The translations under genes and the position numbers were made by a program. Below, piece after piece: positions 29,704 through 38,481 of a stretch of 64,000 nt of DNA (position 1 is the first letter of the stretch; each line of letters begins with the position of its first letter). Origin of the DNA: Streptomyces sp. NWU339 (lineage in GTDB: Bacteria; Actinomycetota; Actinomycetes; Streptomycetales; Streptomycetaceae); the NCBI RefSeq assembly GCF_003143855.1, contig NZ_QFRK01000001.1, positions 563,978-627,977 of the forward strand. The letters run 5' to 3'. The notes beneath the pieces were generated by a model that worked only from the letters and a program-made list of their open reading frames with translations, did no database searches and was not told the origin of the DNA.

Positions 29704-31155
29704 GTGAGGGGACGGCGGTGTATGGCGTGGGGGCGGCACGCCCGAGCGGGGCGTGGTCGGGCGCCGGCTGCCCTGCGCGCGGGCGTGGTGACGCTCGCGT
29801 CGGTGATGCTGCTGGGGGCCCCGGGTGCGTCTGCGCGGCCGGAGGCGGCCGCCGCCGGGGCCCCCGAGGTGGTTTCCCGGGCTTCCGGGAACGCCGGGGC
29901 CCCCGAGGCCTTCCGCGCTGCTTCCGGGGCTCCTGGAGCCTCTGAGGGGTATGCCTTCACCGAGGGCGCGCAACGGATCGACGGGGCGGGGAGCACCGCC
30001 GATGCCGTACGGCTGGAAGCCGGTCGGACCTACCGGAGCACTCTTCCTGCGAGCGGCAGGATCCACTACCGCCTGGAACTCGACGCCGGCTCGGACGTCC
30101 ACGTCTCCGCCACCGCCGTCCCCCCGGGCCGTGGCAGCGCCGCCGTCATCGACGGCGTCAAGGTGTCCGTGCAGGACGCGGACGGCCGCTCCTGCGACGT
30201 GGACACCGCGACGTTCGGCGCCGCCGCCAGCCCGCACCCGGTCGCCGCGTCGGCCGTGCGCGAGATCTCCCCCAGGAAATCCCTCTGCCAGGACGCCGGT
30301 ACGTACTACGTGACCGTCGAACGCGCCGATCCGGACGGAAAGGGCGCCTCCCCCGACGCCTGGCAACTGGAACTCACCATCGCGTCGGAACCGCGGCTGG
30401 AACGAACCGAAGTGACGACCGCGCCCGAGGAGTGGAACTCCGCCTCGCCCCAGCCCGTCACCGGAGAGGCCCAACGGCGCGCGGGCGGCGTCGGTTTCGC
30501 CGAGGCCACCCCGCTCGATGAGGGAGTCTGGCGGGACGACATCCGGCCCGGCCGGACGCTCTTCTACAAGGTTCCCGTCGACTGGGGCCAGCAGTTCCAC
30601 GCCACCGCCGAACTGGGCAGTTCGAGCTCGGACGGCACCGGGTTCGTCCCCGCCGCCCTGGACCTGGACCTCTACAACCCCGTACGCGGGCATGTCGCGG
30701 ACGTGGGCATCGGCTACGACGGCAGACAGAAGTCGGGCAGCCTCCCCCCGCTCCCCCACGTCGCGTACGCCAATCGCCATGCCACCGGCGCCCAGGTCGG
30801 CGCGATGCGCTTCGCAGGCTCCTACTACCTCGTCGCACACCTCACGGCGGAGGTGGCGGACGACTTCGGTGACGGACCCGTCCCGCTGAAGCTGCGGGTG
30901 CGGGTCAGCGGTGCGGCACAGGACGGGCCGGAGTACGCGGGGGAGTCCGTTCCGGCGGACATCTTCGCGGTCACCGCGCAGGACCGCGAGGCGGCGACTC
31001 GTGGCCGGTCCACGGGGGACGGCACCGCGATGACGGCGCTCGCGGTGGGCGGTATCGGAACCGGCAGCGCACTGCTGGTGGGACTCGCTGTGTGGACGGC
31101 GGCCGCTCGACGAAGAACCGTTTCCCAGGACGATCCGGGCATCAGACCCGCGTGA
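29704..31155 (+). CDS. Exported, C-terminally anchored protein of unknown function
   Basis: 483-aa protein from GTG 29704 (GAGGGG upstream). A twin-Arg-containing, rather basic N-terminus leads into VVTLASVMLLGAPGASARPEA, a signal peptide. An Ala/Gly/Ser linker and two beta-rich repeats with YRSTLPASGRIHYRLELDAGSDVHVSA and GRTLFYKVPVDWGQQFHATAEL follow; both resemble extracellular jelly-roll or pre-peptidase C-terminal modules. A C-terminal helix ALAVGGIGTGSALLVGLAVWTAAARRR anchors it. It converges on, and overlaps by 14 nt, the kinase gene to its right, which suggests a functional pair but does not prove it. Confidence 0.8.
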   Translation: MRGRRCMAWGRHARAGRGRAPAALRAGVVTLASVMLLGAPGASARPEAAAAGAPEVVSRASGNAGAPEAFRAASGAPGASEGYAFTEGAQRIDGAGSTADAVRLEAGRTYRSTLPASGRIHYRLELDAGSDVHVSATAVPPGRGSAAVIDGVKVSVQDADGRSCDVDTATFGAAASPHPVAASAVREISPRKSLCQDAGTYYVTVERADPDGKGASPDAWQLELTIASEPRLERTEVTTAPEEWNSASPQPVTGEAQRRAGGVGFAEATPLDEGVWRDDIRPGRTLFYKVPVDWGQQFHATAELGSSSSDGTGFVPAALDLDLYNPVRGHVADVGIGYDGRQKSGSLPPLPHVAYANRHATGAQVGAMRFAGSYYLVAHLTAEVADDFGDGPVPLKLRVRVSGAAQDGPEYAGESVPADIFAVTAQDREAATRGRSTGDGTAMTALAVGGIGTGSALLVGLAVWTAAARRRTVSQDDPGIRPA

Positions 31156-32797
31156 GGGCCCAGAACCCCACGGCATAGCAGGCCAGCGCCAGGAGCAGGA
31201 GGGGGACGGCCACCCGTGCGGGAGGACCGGTGCGGCGCCGTCGCCGTCGCCGGCCGGTCGCCCCGTGCCGTGAAACCGCCTTGTCCGAAGGCGGAACCTG
31301 CGGGACGCGGGCGGTGTACTCAGCAGTGGAGGCATCGGCGCGATGCGACCCGGGGCCGGGACACGCCGACGGCGGGAACGACGGCGGGAACAGGGGGGAG
31401 CGCAGTGGGTGAGCGCCGTCGGGCGGGGACAGGGGGTCGGCGTGGGCCACCTGCTGTGCGCCGTAAGGAGGCTGGGACGGTGTCCGGCCCTGGGACTGTG
31501 CCCGGGCGTGCACCTGTCCCGGTACCCGTCCCTGCCCCTGACCCGGTGGGGTGGGCGCGTGGGGCGGTCGAGCAGGTGCGGGGGAGGACGTGACCGTGGC
31601 CTGGGGCGGTGGCAGGTGAAAGCTGCCGGTGTCCGACATCGAGGGCTGTCGCGGCGGGGCGGACGGTGCCGGGCCGGTGCCGGCGACACCGGCCGCGGTG
31701 GACCGGCTCGCGGGAACCGGGCGGCCGGCCCCACCGCTGTGGGGGGAGGTGCCGCCGTGGCCCGGTTCGGAACGGGAGGGGGAGTCGCCACGCCCGGAGG
31801 TCCCGAGCAGAGCGCCTGCCGCTCCGGCCTCGGGCGGGCGGTCCGTCTCCCCGCCCTCCGGGTGCTGTCCCGCCCCTCCCGGACGGCTCGGGGCCGAGCG
31901 CACGCCCGAAGCCGCCTTCAGCGGGCCTTCGGGGCCGAAACCCGGGGGGAGCGGCCCGAGTTGGTCGAAGATCTCGATCAACTCGTTGTCGGCGCCGGGC
32001 ACCGGGAGGAGCTCCCTGGCCGCGGCCAGGGCCTTGCGCGCCCCCGTGGCCGTACGGAACCGTGCCTGCGGGTCCGGCTGCAGCAGGGTGGCCACGACCT
32101 GCCACAGCGGGTCGGGGATGCCCTGGGGAGCCCCGGGCGTGCCGTGCTCGGCGAAGTGCTGGATGAGCGCCTTGGCGTCCGGTTTGGCGCCCTCCAGCAG
32201 ATACAGCGCGACCAGGCCCACCGCGAACAGGTCCGCGGGGAAGTCCGGTTCGGAGCCCATCAGCTGCTCCGGCGCGAGATAGCCGGGCGTGCCCACCACC
32301 AGATCGGTCTCGGTCAGGCGCGGTTCACCGAGCCGCATGGCGATACCGAAGTCGGACACCCGCAGACGTGGTCTGCCCGTACCGGTGGCTTCCAGGAGCA
32401 GGTTGGCGGGCTTGATGTCGCGGTGTACGACGCCTTCCGTGTGCACCGCGGTGAGCCCTGCCAGCAACTGGTCGAGCAGGGTACCGACGAACGCCGGCGG
32501 CAGGGGTCCGTAGTCGCCGATGAGGTGAACCAGTGAGCCGCCGGCGACCAGGTCCATGGTGAACAGGACCTGGTCGTCGTCGGCGGCCCAGCTGCTGGGG
32601 GCGAGCACATGGGGGTGGTCGATCCGCAGGGCCTGCTCGCGCACGAAACGGAGCAGGGAGTGGGCGTCGCTCTGCAGCAGGACCTTGGCCGCCACATAGC
32701 GGCGACGGCGGTGGTCCCAGGCACGCCAGACGGCACCGACACCCCCGCGCCCGATCGGGTCGACCAGCTCGTACCGGCCGGCAAAGACCTCACCCAT
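31142..32797 (-). CDS. Membrane Ser/Thr protein kinase (Hanks type)
   Basis: 551-aa kinase. Residues 1-270 carry the G-loop GRGGVGAV, Lys in AAKVLLQ, catalytic VVHRDIKPANLLL, DFG in VSDFGIAMRL and GTPGYLAPEQL. Residues ~300-525 are a Pro/Gly/Ser-rich linker, and a single C-terminal helix VAVPLLLLALACYAVGFWAL is followed only by TRV. So there is no extracellular sensor domain, unlike the PASTA kinase in this window. It may sense through a partner, possibly the overlapping exported protein. ATG 32797. Confidence 0.92.
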   Translation of the reverse strand: MGEVFAGRYELVDPIGRGGVGAVWRAWDHRRRRYVAAKVLLQSDAHSLLRFVREQALRIDHPHVLAPSSWAADDDQVLFTMDLVAGGSLVHLIGDYGPLPPAFVGTLLDQLLAGLTAVHTEGVVHRDIKPANLLLEATGTGRPRLRVSDFGIAMRLGEPRLTETDLVVGTPGYLAPEQLMGSEPDFPADLFAVGLVALYLLEGAKPDAKALIQHFAEHGTPGAPQGIPDPLWQVVATLLQPDPQARFRTATGARKALAAARELLPVPGADNELIEIFDQLGPLPPGFGPEGPLKAASGVRSAPSRPGGAGQHPEGGETDRPPEAGAAGALLGTSGRGDSPSRSEPGHGGTSPHSGGAGRPVPASRSTAAGVAGTGPAPSAPPRQPSMSDTGSFHLPPPQATVTSSPAPARPPHAPTPPGQGQGRVPGQVHARAQSQGRTPSQPPYGAQQVAHADPLSPPDGAHPLRSPLFPPSFPPSACPGPGSHRADASTAEYTARVPQVPPSDKAVSRHGATGRRRRRRRTGPPARVAVPLLLLALACYAVGFWALTRV

Positions 32798-32887
32798 GGC
32801 TGTGCGTCGCTCCTCCCCCAGCGGGATCTCCCCTTGCCCTACCCCTTTGCTTACCCCTTCTGCCCCTGCCCCGACTGCGGCCGGGGA

Positions 32888-33436
32888 TCAGTTCTGGTGG
32901 GACTGGTAGTGCGTGACCGCGTCGGAGGTGCGGCCGGCGCCGTAGACCCGGAGGAACTCTGCCAGCTCGGGGTGGGTCGGGGCGAGGGCGTCGGCGGCGT
33001 CGATGATGTCGCCGGCAGCGGCCACCGAACGCAGCAGTGACTGGATCTCCCGCACCACCCGCTTGACCGTGGGCGCGCCCGAACTGCTCGTCGTCTGCGT
33101 GGTGTTGCTGAGCACCGAACCCCCCTGCGACTTCTTGATCTCCTCCATGCGCTCGGTCGCCTCGGCCGCGCTGACACTGCCGTCCGCGACCTGGCCCGCC
33201 AGGTCCTGCAGCAGCTGCACCCGCTGGACCACCGCGGGGTTGCCGATCTTCGCCCGCTGACCGCTCATCAGCTGCGACAGCATCGGTGCGGACAGCCCCA
33301 GTACCCCAGCGAGACGAGCCTGGTTGAGGCCGAGGTCGTCTATGAGCTTACGGAAGAGCGTCCCCAGCGGCTCCCCGTACCAGTTCCGCTGCAGTTCCCG
33401 CGCTCTTGCGGTGGCTTCCTGCTGTGCGGCGTCCAT
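32888..33436 (-). CDS. XRE-like helix-turn-helix DNA-binding protein
   Basis: 182-aa regulator starting at ATG 33436 (GGGAGA upstream). The HTH is LNQARLAGVLGLSAPMLSQLMSGQRAKIGNP (~residues 37-67). The rest is helical with a Ser/Thr linker and ends VTHYQSHQN. The upstream frame to 33496 runs through a perfect palindrome and is unlikely to be translated. It precedes the kinase gene by 90 nt in the same direction and may be co-transcribed with it. Specific targets unknown. Confidence 0.85.
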   Translation of the reverse strand: MDAAQQEATARARELQRNWYGEPLGTLFRKLIDDLGLNQARLAGVLGLSAPMLSQLMSGQRAKIGNPAVVQRVQLLQDLAGQVADGSVSAAEATERMEEIKKSQGGSVLSNTTQTTSSSGAPTVKRVVREIQSLLRSVAAAGDIIDAADALAPTHPELAEFLRVYGAGRTSDAVTHYQSHQN

Positions 33437-33464
33437 TGCGTCTCCCCATCGCTTCCCCGAGAAC

Positions 33465-33488
33465 CGTGGTTCGCTGTAGCGAACCACG
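33465..33488. promoter_or_regulatory. Perfect 24-bp palindrome upstream of the HTH gene
   Basis: CGTGGTTCGCT (33465-33475) and its exact complement AGCGAACCACG (33478-33488) with a 2-nt centre, 28 nt before the start of the HTH gene. It is a strong candidate autoregulatory operator. Confidence 0.7.
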
Positions 33489-33535
33489 CCGAGCATCTTA
33501 CGGAGAGTGGTTGGTCACGGGGACCCCCAATCTTT

Positions 33536-33566
33536 TTGCGGAACCCCCCGGGGGACCCGGTACTCT
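33536..33566 (+). promoter_or_regulatory. tRNA-Ala promoter
   Basis: -35-like TTGCGG (33536-33541), a 19-nt spacer and -10 TACTCT (33561-33566), about 52 nt before tRNA-Ala. Confidence 0.5.
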
Positions 33567-33618
33567 TGTTTCCGGCGCCCACCCGGATGTGCTTGTTCCT
33601 GGTGGACGCTTCACACAC

Positions 33619-33691
33619 GGGGCCTTAGCTCAGTTGGTAGAGCGCTGTCTTTGCATGGCAGATGTCAGGGGTTCGACTCCCCTAGGCTCCA
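33619..33691 (+). tRNA. tRNA-Ala (TGC)
   Basis: 73-nt cloverleaf beginning GGGGCCTTAGCTCAG with anticodon loop TTTGCAT (TGC), T arm AGGGGTTCGACTCCCCT and acceptor end GGCTCCA. CCA is not encoded. Confidence 0.97.
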
Positions 33692-33697
33692 CAAGGA

Positions 33698-33738
33698 AAC
33701 CCCTCCCACCTGCGGAAAGCAGGGGGGGAGGGGTTCTT
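33698..33738 (+). terminator. tRNA-Ala terminator
   Basis: AACCCCTCCC (33698-33707) pairs with GGGAGGGGTT (33726-33735), followed by CTTTCT. Confidence 0.8.
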
Positions 33739-33817
33739 TCTCAGTAACTCCAGGAGCCCGGCGTCATGGCTCCAGGAAGCCTTCGGGGCCCTGGCTTCAG
33801 GGCCGGGGTCCCGGGCC

Positions 33818-33849
33818 CACCGGGCTGTTTCACGTGAAACAGCCCGGTG
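33818..33849. promoter_or_regulatory. parS: Intergenic parS in a 32-bp perfect palindrome
   Basis: The core GTTTCACGTGAAAC is at 33827-33840. Flanks extend the palindrome perfectly to 32 bp: CACCGGGCTGTTTCAC plus its exact complement. It lies between tRNA-Ala and the convergent DUF5324 gene, about 26 kb right of oriC. The extra arms may stabilise ParB binding or also act as a hairpin. Confidence 0.93.
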
Positions 33850-33952
33850 CAGCAGAAGACGCTGAAGTCTCCCGCCCCACCAGGCTGTTGGTACCGCAGG
33901 CGATGGATGTCGCAGACCGACGGCACCGAGATCCTTCGATGCCGCCCGAGCG

Positions 33953-34654
33953 TCAGGGCTGCTCGTCGCGCTTGGCGGCCTCCTCCTCGGCCTCCTTCGC
34001 CCGGACCTCGGGATCGAGGCTGGAGCCGCGGCTGCCGTCCACGGACGACAGCGCGCCCGGCTCCCCGACGTCGGTCGCGGCCGGCGGTTCCACCAGCCAG
34101 TCCGGGTTGGCCTGCTTGTCCCACCACTTCCAGGCGGCGAACGCACCGCCGACGACGGCACCCAGGACCACGAGCACCTTCGCGGCCCGGCCGGCCTTCG
34201 CGCGCCGCTGCTGCTTGCGGACGAGTTTCTGGATCTGTTTGGCCGAGACCTGACCGCGCAGTGCGGCCAGTACCGCCGCACTGCGGGCCGCGGCCTCGTC
34301 CCGCGCCGGACCGGCGGCGGCCTTGGCCTGCTCGATCCTCGGCCGGGAGTAGTCCGCCGCCTGCTGGGCAGCCTTGCGGGTCCGGACGGCGGCCTCGTGA
34401 GCAGCCAGATCGACCTTCGGCGGCACATGGCTCCGGGCCTGCTCCAGATACGGCTGCACATGGGCGCCGTACTGGACACGGGCCTGCCCCGCGGCCTGGG
34501 TCATCTTGGGCGCCAGCCGTACGCGCGCCTCCTGTGCGTAGTGCGCGGCCTTCACCTTGGCCGTGTCGGCGTAGGGCGCCACCACTTCCGCGGCATGCAG
34601 CACGCTGTCCTTCGCCGAATCAGTCGCGGCGCGCACGCTATCGATGCGGGTCAC
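33953..34654 (-). CDS. DUF5324 family protein
   Basis: 233-aa protein from GTG 34654, preceded by GAGGAGGAA. A long Ala/Lys/Arg-rich helical region (residues 1-160, VRAATDSAKDSVLHAAEVVAPYADTAKVKAAHYAQEA...) is followed by a TM helix AAKVLVVLGAVVGGAFAAWKWW and an acidic tail (DPEVRAKEAEEEAAKRDEQP). This is the pattern of Streptomyces DUF5324 membrane proteins. Function unknown; apolipoprotein- or LEA-like helices suggest membrane association. Confidence 0.82.
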   Translation of the reverse strand: MTRIDSVRAATDSAKDSVLHAAEVVAPYADTAKVKAAHYAQEARVRLAPKMTQAAGQARVQYGAHVQPYLEQARSHVPPKVDLAAHEAAVRTRKAAQQAADYSRPRIEQAKAAAGPARDEAAARSAAVLAALRGQVSAKQIQKLVRKQQRRAKAGRAAKVLVVLGAVVGGAFAAWKWWDKQANPDWLVEPPAATDVGEPGALSSVDGSRGSSLDPEVRAKEAEEEAAKRDEQP

Positions 34655-34978
34655 GGTTCCTCCTCCTCGGTGGCGTACGTTTTTCGACTGTCCACCCATT
34701 TACGGATCATGCCTTCCGCCTCCCTGTCGGGCATGTGCGGAGGGGCATACGGGTGCCGATGGCACTGATCGAGTGCAATAGCGGATGAATGCGGGAGAAC
34801 GGGAGCTTGTCGTCGACAATGCCACGGATCGTTCCCGAGTGCCCCCGTCACGGAAGGACTCACCCGGTTTTCTGCAAGCGGTTCGGCCCTGTTGCCCCCT
34901 GTGGACGGGCGGCGGGCGACTGGACGCCCCGTCCGTGCGAGGATCGGGGAGTTACGGAAAGACAACGGAAGGCACATC
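34655..34978. other. Divergent spacer between DUF5324 and the cyclophilin gene
   Basis: 324 nt without a credible ORF. It must contain the two divergent promoters. I see no clear operator or hairpin. Confidence 0.4.
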
Positions 34979-35506
34979 GTGGCTGATCAGCTCTACGCCA
35001 CCCTGAAGACCAACAACGGCGACATCGAGGTCCGGCTCTTCCCGAACCAGGCGCCGATCACCGTCAAGAACTTCGTCGAGCTCGCCAAGGGCGAGCGGGA
35101 GTGGACCCACCCGGAGACGGGCGCCAAGTCCACGGACAAGCTCTACGACGGCACGGTCTTCCACCGGGTGATCAGCGGCTTCATGATCCAGGGCGGTGAC
35201 CCGCTGGGCAACGGCACCGGCGGTCCCGGCTACCAGTTCGAGGACGAGTTCCACCCGGACCTGCGCTTCGACAAGCCCTACCTGCTGGCCATGGCCAACG
35301 CGGGTCCGGGCACCAACGGCTCGCAGTTCTTCATCACCGTCTCCCCGACGGCGTGGCTGAACCGCAAGCACACCATCTTCGGCGAGGTCACCGACGCCGC
35401 GAGCCAGAAGGTGATCGACACCATCGCGGCCACGCAGACCAACCCCCGGACCGACCGTCCGGTCAACGACGTCGTCATCGAGTCGGTCGAGATCCGCGAG
35501 GGCTGA
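34979..35506 (+). CDS. Peptidyl-prolyl cis-trans isomerase (cyclophilin)
   Basis: Cytoplasmic cyclophilin of 175 aa from GTG 34979 (AACGGAAGG upstream), beginning VADQLYATLKTNNGDIEVRLFP. Active-site residues are in DGTVFHRVISGFMIQGGDP, the NAGPGTNGSQFFITV block and WLNRKHTIFGEV (Trp-containing, cyclosporin-binding type). It has no signal peptide. It lies upstream of a rhomboid gene, a conserved Streptomyces pair, with a terminator between. Confidence 0.95.
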   Translation: MADQLYATLKTNNGDIEVRLFPNQAPITVKNFVELAKGEREWTHPETGAKSTDKLYDGTVFHRVISGFMIQGGDPLGNGTGGPGYQFEDEFHPDLRFDKPYLLAMANAGPGTNGSQFFITVSPTAWLNRKHTIFGEVTDAASQKVIDTIAATQTNPRTDRPVNDVVIESVEIREG

Positions 35507-35571
35507 GAACGCCGTAAGGGCCGAGTGCGGCCCTGCCCCCAGGAGTGCGAAAGCCCCCAGAGGGAACCAAT

Positions 35572-35608
35572 CGCCCCGCTCATCCGTAAGGATGGGCGGG
35601 GCGGGGCC
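35572..35608 (+). terminator. Terminator after the cyclophilin gene
   Basis: CGCCCCGCTCATCC (35572-35585) pairs with GGATGGGCGGGGCG (35590-35603) around GTAA, followed by GGGCCTTTT. Confidence 0.78.
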
Positions 35609-35633
35609 TTTTCCACACGACCTAGGGGATCCC

Positions 35634-36521
35634 ATGGACGACCAGGCTGCAGGCAGCCCGCAGGACGCCCGCAGTATCCCGGTCTGCTATCGCCACCCGG
35701 ACCGCGAGACCGGCATTCGCTGTACCCGCTGCGAACGCCCGATCTGCCCCGAGTGCATGGTCAGCGCCTCGGTCGGTTTCCAGTGCCCCGCATGCGTCCG
35801 CAGGGGAGGCCCGGGCGCCGGGCACGCGCCCGCCGCCTCGAGGCCCCGCACGATCGCCGGCGGCACCGTCGCCGGGGACCCCCGGCTGATCACCAAGATC
35901 CTGCTCGGTATCAACATCGCGGTGTTCATCGCGGTGCATGTCTGGTCGCCGCTGCTGGACCACCTCGTGCTGATCGGGACCTGGCCGCCGCTCAGCCCCG
36001 TCGAGGGCGTCGCCGAGGGCGAGTGGTACCGCCTGGTCACCTCGATGTTCACACACGAGGCGATCTGGCACATCGCCTTCAACATGTTCGCTCTGTGGTG
36101 GCTCGGCGGTCCGCTCGAGCAAGCCCTCGGCCGGGCCCGTTACCTCGCGCTGTACCTGATCTCGGGCCTGGCGGGCAGTGCGCTGACCTATCTGCTGGCC
36201 CCGGGGACCACGGCCTCGCTCGGTGCCTCCGGTGCCATTTTCGGGCTGTTCGGTGCGATGGCCGTTCTGGTGCGCCGGCTCAATTACGACATACGGCCGA
36301 TCATCGTCCTGCTGGTGATCAACCTGGTCTTCACCTTCAGCCCGGGCTTCAACATCGCCTGGCAGGCCCATATCGGAGGGCTCGTCGCCGGTGTGGTGAT
36401 CGGGTACGCCATGGTCCACGCCTCGCGCGAGCGGCGGGCTCTGATCCAGTATGGAACCTGTGCACTGGTCCTTGCCGTGATCGTGTTGATGACCCTGCTG
36501 AGGACGGCCCAGCTCGCCTGA
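35634..36521 (+). CDS. Rhomboid family intramembrane serine protease
   Basis: 295 aa from ATG 35634 (AGGGGA upstream). A cytoplasmic B-box/zinc-ribbon at residues ~12-60 has CYRHPDRETGIRCTRCERPICPECMV and CPACV. Six or seven helices follow. The catalytic Ser is in the GASGAIFGLFGA motif and the His in WQAHIGGLVAGV; HIAFNMFALWWLG supplies the oxyanion Asn/His. Substrates are unknown. The zinc-ribbon fusion is normal for actinobacterial rhomboids. Confidence 0.95.
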   Translation: MDDQAAGSPQDARSIPVCYRHPDRETGIRCTRCERPICPECMVSASVGFQCPACVRRGGPGAGHAPAASRPRTIAGGTVAGDPRLITKILLGINIAVFIAVHVWSPLLDHLVLIGTWPPLSPVEGVAEGEWYRLVTSMFTHEAIWHIAFNMFALWWLGGPLEQALGRARYLALYLISGLAGSALTYLLAPGTTASLGASGAIFGLFGAMAVLVRRLNYDIRPIIVLLVINLVFTFSPGFNIAWQAHIGGLVAGVVIGYAMVHASRERRALIQYGTCALVLAVIVLMTLLRTAQLA

Positions 36522-36528
36522 GCACCGG

Positions 36529-36742
36529 TTGTCCACAGTCTGTGCCGGATCTTGTGCACAGTGTGCAGGAACATCTGTGCCTGCTGTCGCTGGCCCGTGT
36601 TTCCGCAGGTCAGCGATGCGCGAACGCGCTTTCGGTTGCTGGTGCTTCTGTCACACCGGCGTCAATCTCCGACAGGTTATCCACAGATCGTCGTTTCTTT
36701 TCCCCATGCTGTGGACATGCCTGTGGATAACTCGGTGGACAG
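36529..36742. promoter_or_regulatory. DnaA box cluster between rhomboid and crgA
   Basis: The 305-nt convergent spacer has six DnaA-box-like 9-mers: TTGTCCACA 36529-36537 (perfect), TTGTGCACA 36552-36560, TTATCCACA 36677-36685 (perfect), reverse boxes at 36710-36718, 36722-36730 (perfect TTATCCACA) and 36734-36742. The last three sit within 33 nt. Box clusters outside oriC that titrate DnaA are known in S. coelicolor; this is a likely counterpart. Confidence 0.85.
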
Positions 36743-36826
36743 CCCTGCCCAGAGCTGCCGGACAACTCTGCCCTGAACCGCCGGGCGGTCCAGGGCAGGG
36801 CTGGGGCAGGTCCGTACCGCTCAGCG

Positions 36827-37081
36827 CTACTTCCACTGAGTCGAGACGCCGAAGCCGGCGGCGATGAATCCGAAGCCCACCACGATGTTCCAGTTGCCCA
36901 GCGCGTCGACGGGCAGCTTGCCGTCGGTGACGTAGAACACGACGATCCAGGCCAGGCCGATCAGGAACAGGGCCAGCATCACCGGTGCGACCCAGGAGCT
37001 GCTGGTCAGCTTGAGATCGGTCGTCTGCTTCGCCGGCGGGGGCGTGTAGTCGGCCTTCTTGCGGATACGTGACTTCGGCAC
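36827..37081 (-). CDS. crgA: Cell division protein CrgA
   Basis: 84-aa protein starting [20 protein letters not shown] with two transmembrane helices ([22 protein letters not shown] and [21 protein letters not shown]). This is the complete CrgA signature. CrgA is a divisome-associated inhibitor of FtsZ-ring formation that coordinates growth and septation in Streptomyces aerial hyphae. It is divergent from the DUF881 gene. Confidence 0.97.
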   Translation of the reverse strand: MPKSRIRKKADYTPPPAKQTTDLKLTSSSWVAPVMLALFLIGLAWIVVFYVTDGKLPVDALGNWNIVVGFGFIAAGFGVSTQWK

Positions 37082-37221
37082 GAGGGTCTCTCCTGTCGAT
37101 GCGCTGCGTGGCCGCGCAGGGAACTGGGTCGTGCTCGGGGCGGTTGCAAGGGGACTCCGAGCGCTCCCCCGGGCGTCAGTTAGCGTAGTGCTTCCGTGGC
37201 GCCGAAGGAGATAAGGGTACG

Positions 37222-38001
37222 TTGAGCAATTCTGCCGACTCCCCAGGGACGGAAGCCAGCCCTGTCCGCCGACGCGGCTTCCGGCCCGTCCGGATGCTCA
37301 CCGCGGGTGTGTTCGCCCTCGCGGGTCTCCTCTTCTTCACCAGCTTCAACACGGCGAAGGGCACCAACATCCGCACGGACGACTCCCTGCTGAAGCTGTC
37401 CGACCTCATTCATGAGCGCAGCCACAAGAACGGCGAATTGGAGGAGTCCAACGGGGCGCTCCGGGGAGACATCGAGTCCCTCGCCGAGCGTGACGACGGC
37501 AGGACCGAGGCGGAGGACGACCAGCTCGCCGACCTGGAGCACCGCGCGGGCACGCAGAAACTCAAGGGCGAGGCCATCACGGTCACGCTCGACGACGCCC
37601 CGCCGAACGCCACCGCCAAGCTTCCCGGATATCCCGAGCCGCAGCCCGACTACCTGGTCATCCATCAGCAGGACCTCCAGGCCGTGGTGAACGCGATGTG
37701 GCAGGGCGGCGCCGAGGGCATCAAGGTCATGGACCAGCGGCTGATCTCCACCAGTGCGGTGCGCTGTGTGGGCAACACCCTGATCCTCCAGGGCCGCGTC
37801 TACTCGCCGCCGTACAAGATCACGGCGGTCGGCGATCCGGAGAAGCTGAAGAACGCGCTCGCGGCCTCCCCGTCGGTCCAGAACTACATGGTGTACGTCA
37901 ACGTCTACGGGCTCGGCTGGAAGGTCGAGGACGAGGGGTCGGTGACCTTGCCCGGCTACTCGGGCACAGTGGACCTGCACTACGCGAAGCCGGTGCGGTA
38001 G
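37222..38001 (+). CDS. DUF881 family membrane protein
   Basis: 259 aa from TTG 37222, with GGAG and AAGGG upstream. One N-terminal TM helix ([21 protein letters not shown]), a coiled coil (residues ~65-110: [32 protein letters not shown]) and the DUF881 globular domain ([67 protein letters not shown]). DUF881 proteins accompany division genes in Gram-positives. Exact function unknown. Confidence 0.93.
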   Translation: MSNSADSPGTEASPVRRRGFRPVRMLTAGVFALAGLLFFTSFNTAKGTNIRTDDSLLKLSDLIHERSHKNGELEESNGALRGDIESLAERDDGRTEAEDDQLADLEHRAGTQKLKGEAITVTLDDAPPNATAKLPGYPEPQPDYLVIHQQDLQAVVNAMWQGGAEGIKVMDQRLISTSAVRCVGNTLILQGRVYSPPYKITAVGDPEKLKNALAASPSVQNYMVYVNVYGLGWKVEDEGSVTLPGYSGTVDLHYAKPVR

Positions 38002-38319
38002 AGCCCACGGGGCGGGCCCCGGGCCGGACGGGCTCCGGGAGCGGGGCCGCGAGCCGTCGGTGAGCCCCGTCCGTACGAAACCGTTCCCTCGGACATCGAG
38101 GTGATCGGCCCTGCGCCACGTACTTCCGGATACACGCGTCCCGGCCGCTGTCCGACGCTGACGACGTGCGAACCGGGACGGGGCACAGTCATCGGCCGAC
38201 CGTCCGGGCGCATCCGGACTCCACGCAGCCTGTGGAGGCCGGGAAACCGGAGGCGTTGCGCCGTTAGTCTGGTGACGAACGGCGTGGGTCCGGTGCCGTG
38301 GTGCGACGGAAGGGACGGC
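38002..38319. other. Spacer before the small membrane protein
   Basis: 318 nt with no credible gene. A -10-like TAGTCT at 38262-38267 lies about 55 nt before the next start. The beginning has a GC-rich region that could form hairpins around GGGGCGGGCCCCGG. Confidence 0.4.
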
Positions 38320-38481
38320 ATGTACAGCTGGATCTGGCGGCATCTGCCGGGGAACGGATGGGCGAAGGCGCTCATCTCACTCGTGCTGATCATCGCTGTG
38401 GTCTATGTCCTCTTCCAGTACGTCTTCCCCTGGGCCGAGCCACTGCTGCCCTTCAACGATGTGACGGTGGACAACCAGTGA
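38320..38481 (+). CDS. Small single-pass membrane protein
   Basis: 53-aa protein, start ATG 38320 (AGGGACGG upstream): MYSWIWRHLPGNGWAKALIS then a TM helix LVLIIAVVYVLFQYVFPW and PFNDVTVDNQ. It overlaps the start of the amidotransferase gene (GTGA), so the two are coupled. This small protein recurs at this place in Streptomyces; function unknown. Confidence 0.88.
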   Translation: MYSWIWRHLPGNGWAKALISLVLIIAVVYVLFQYVFPWAEPLLPFNDVTVDNQ

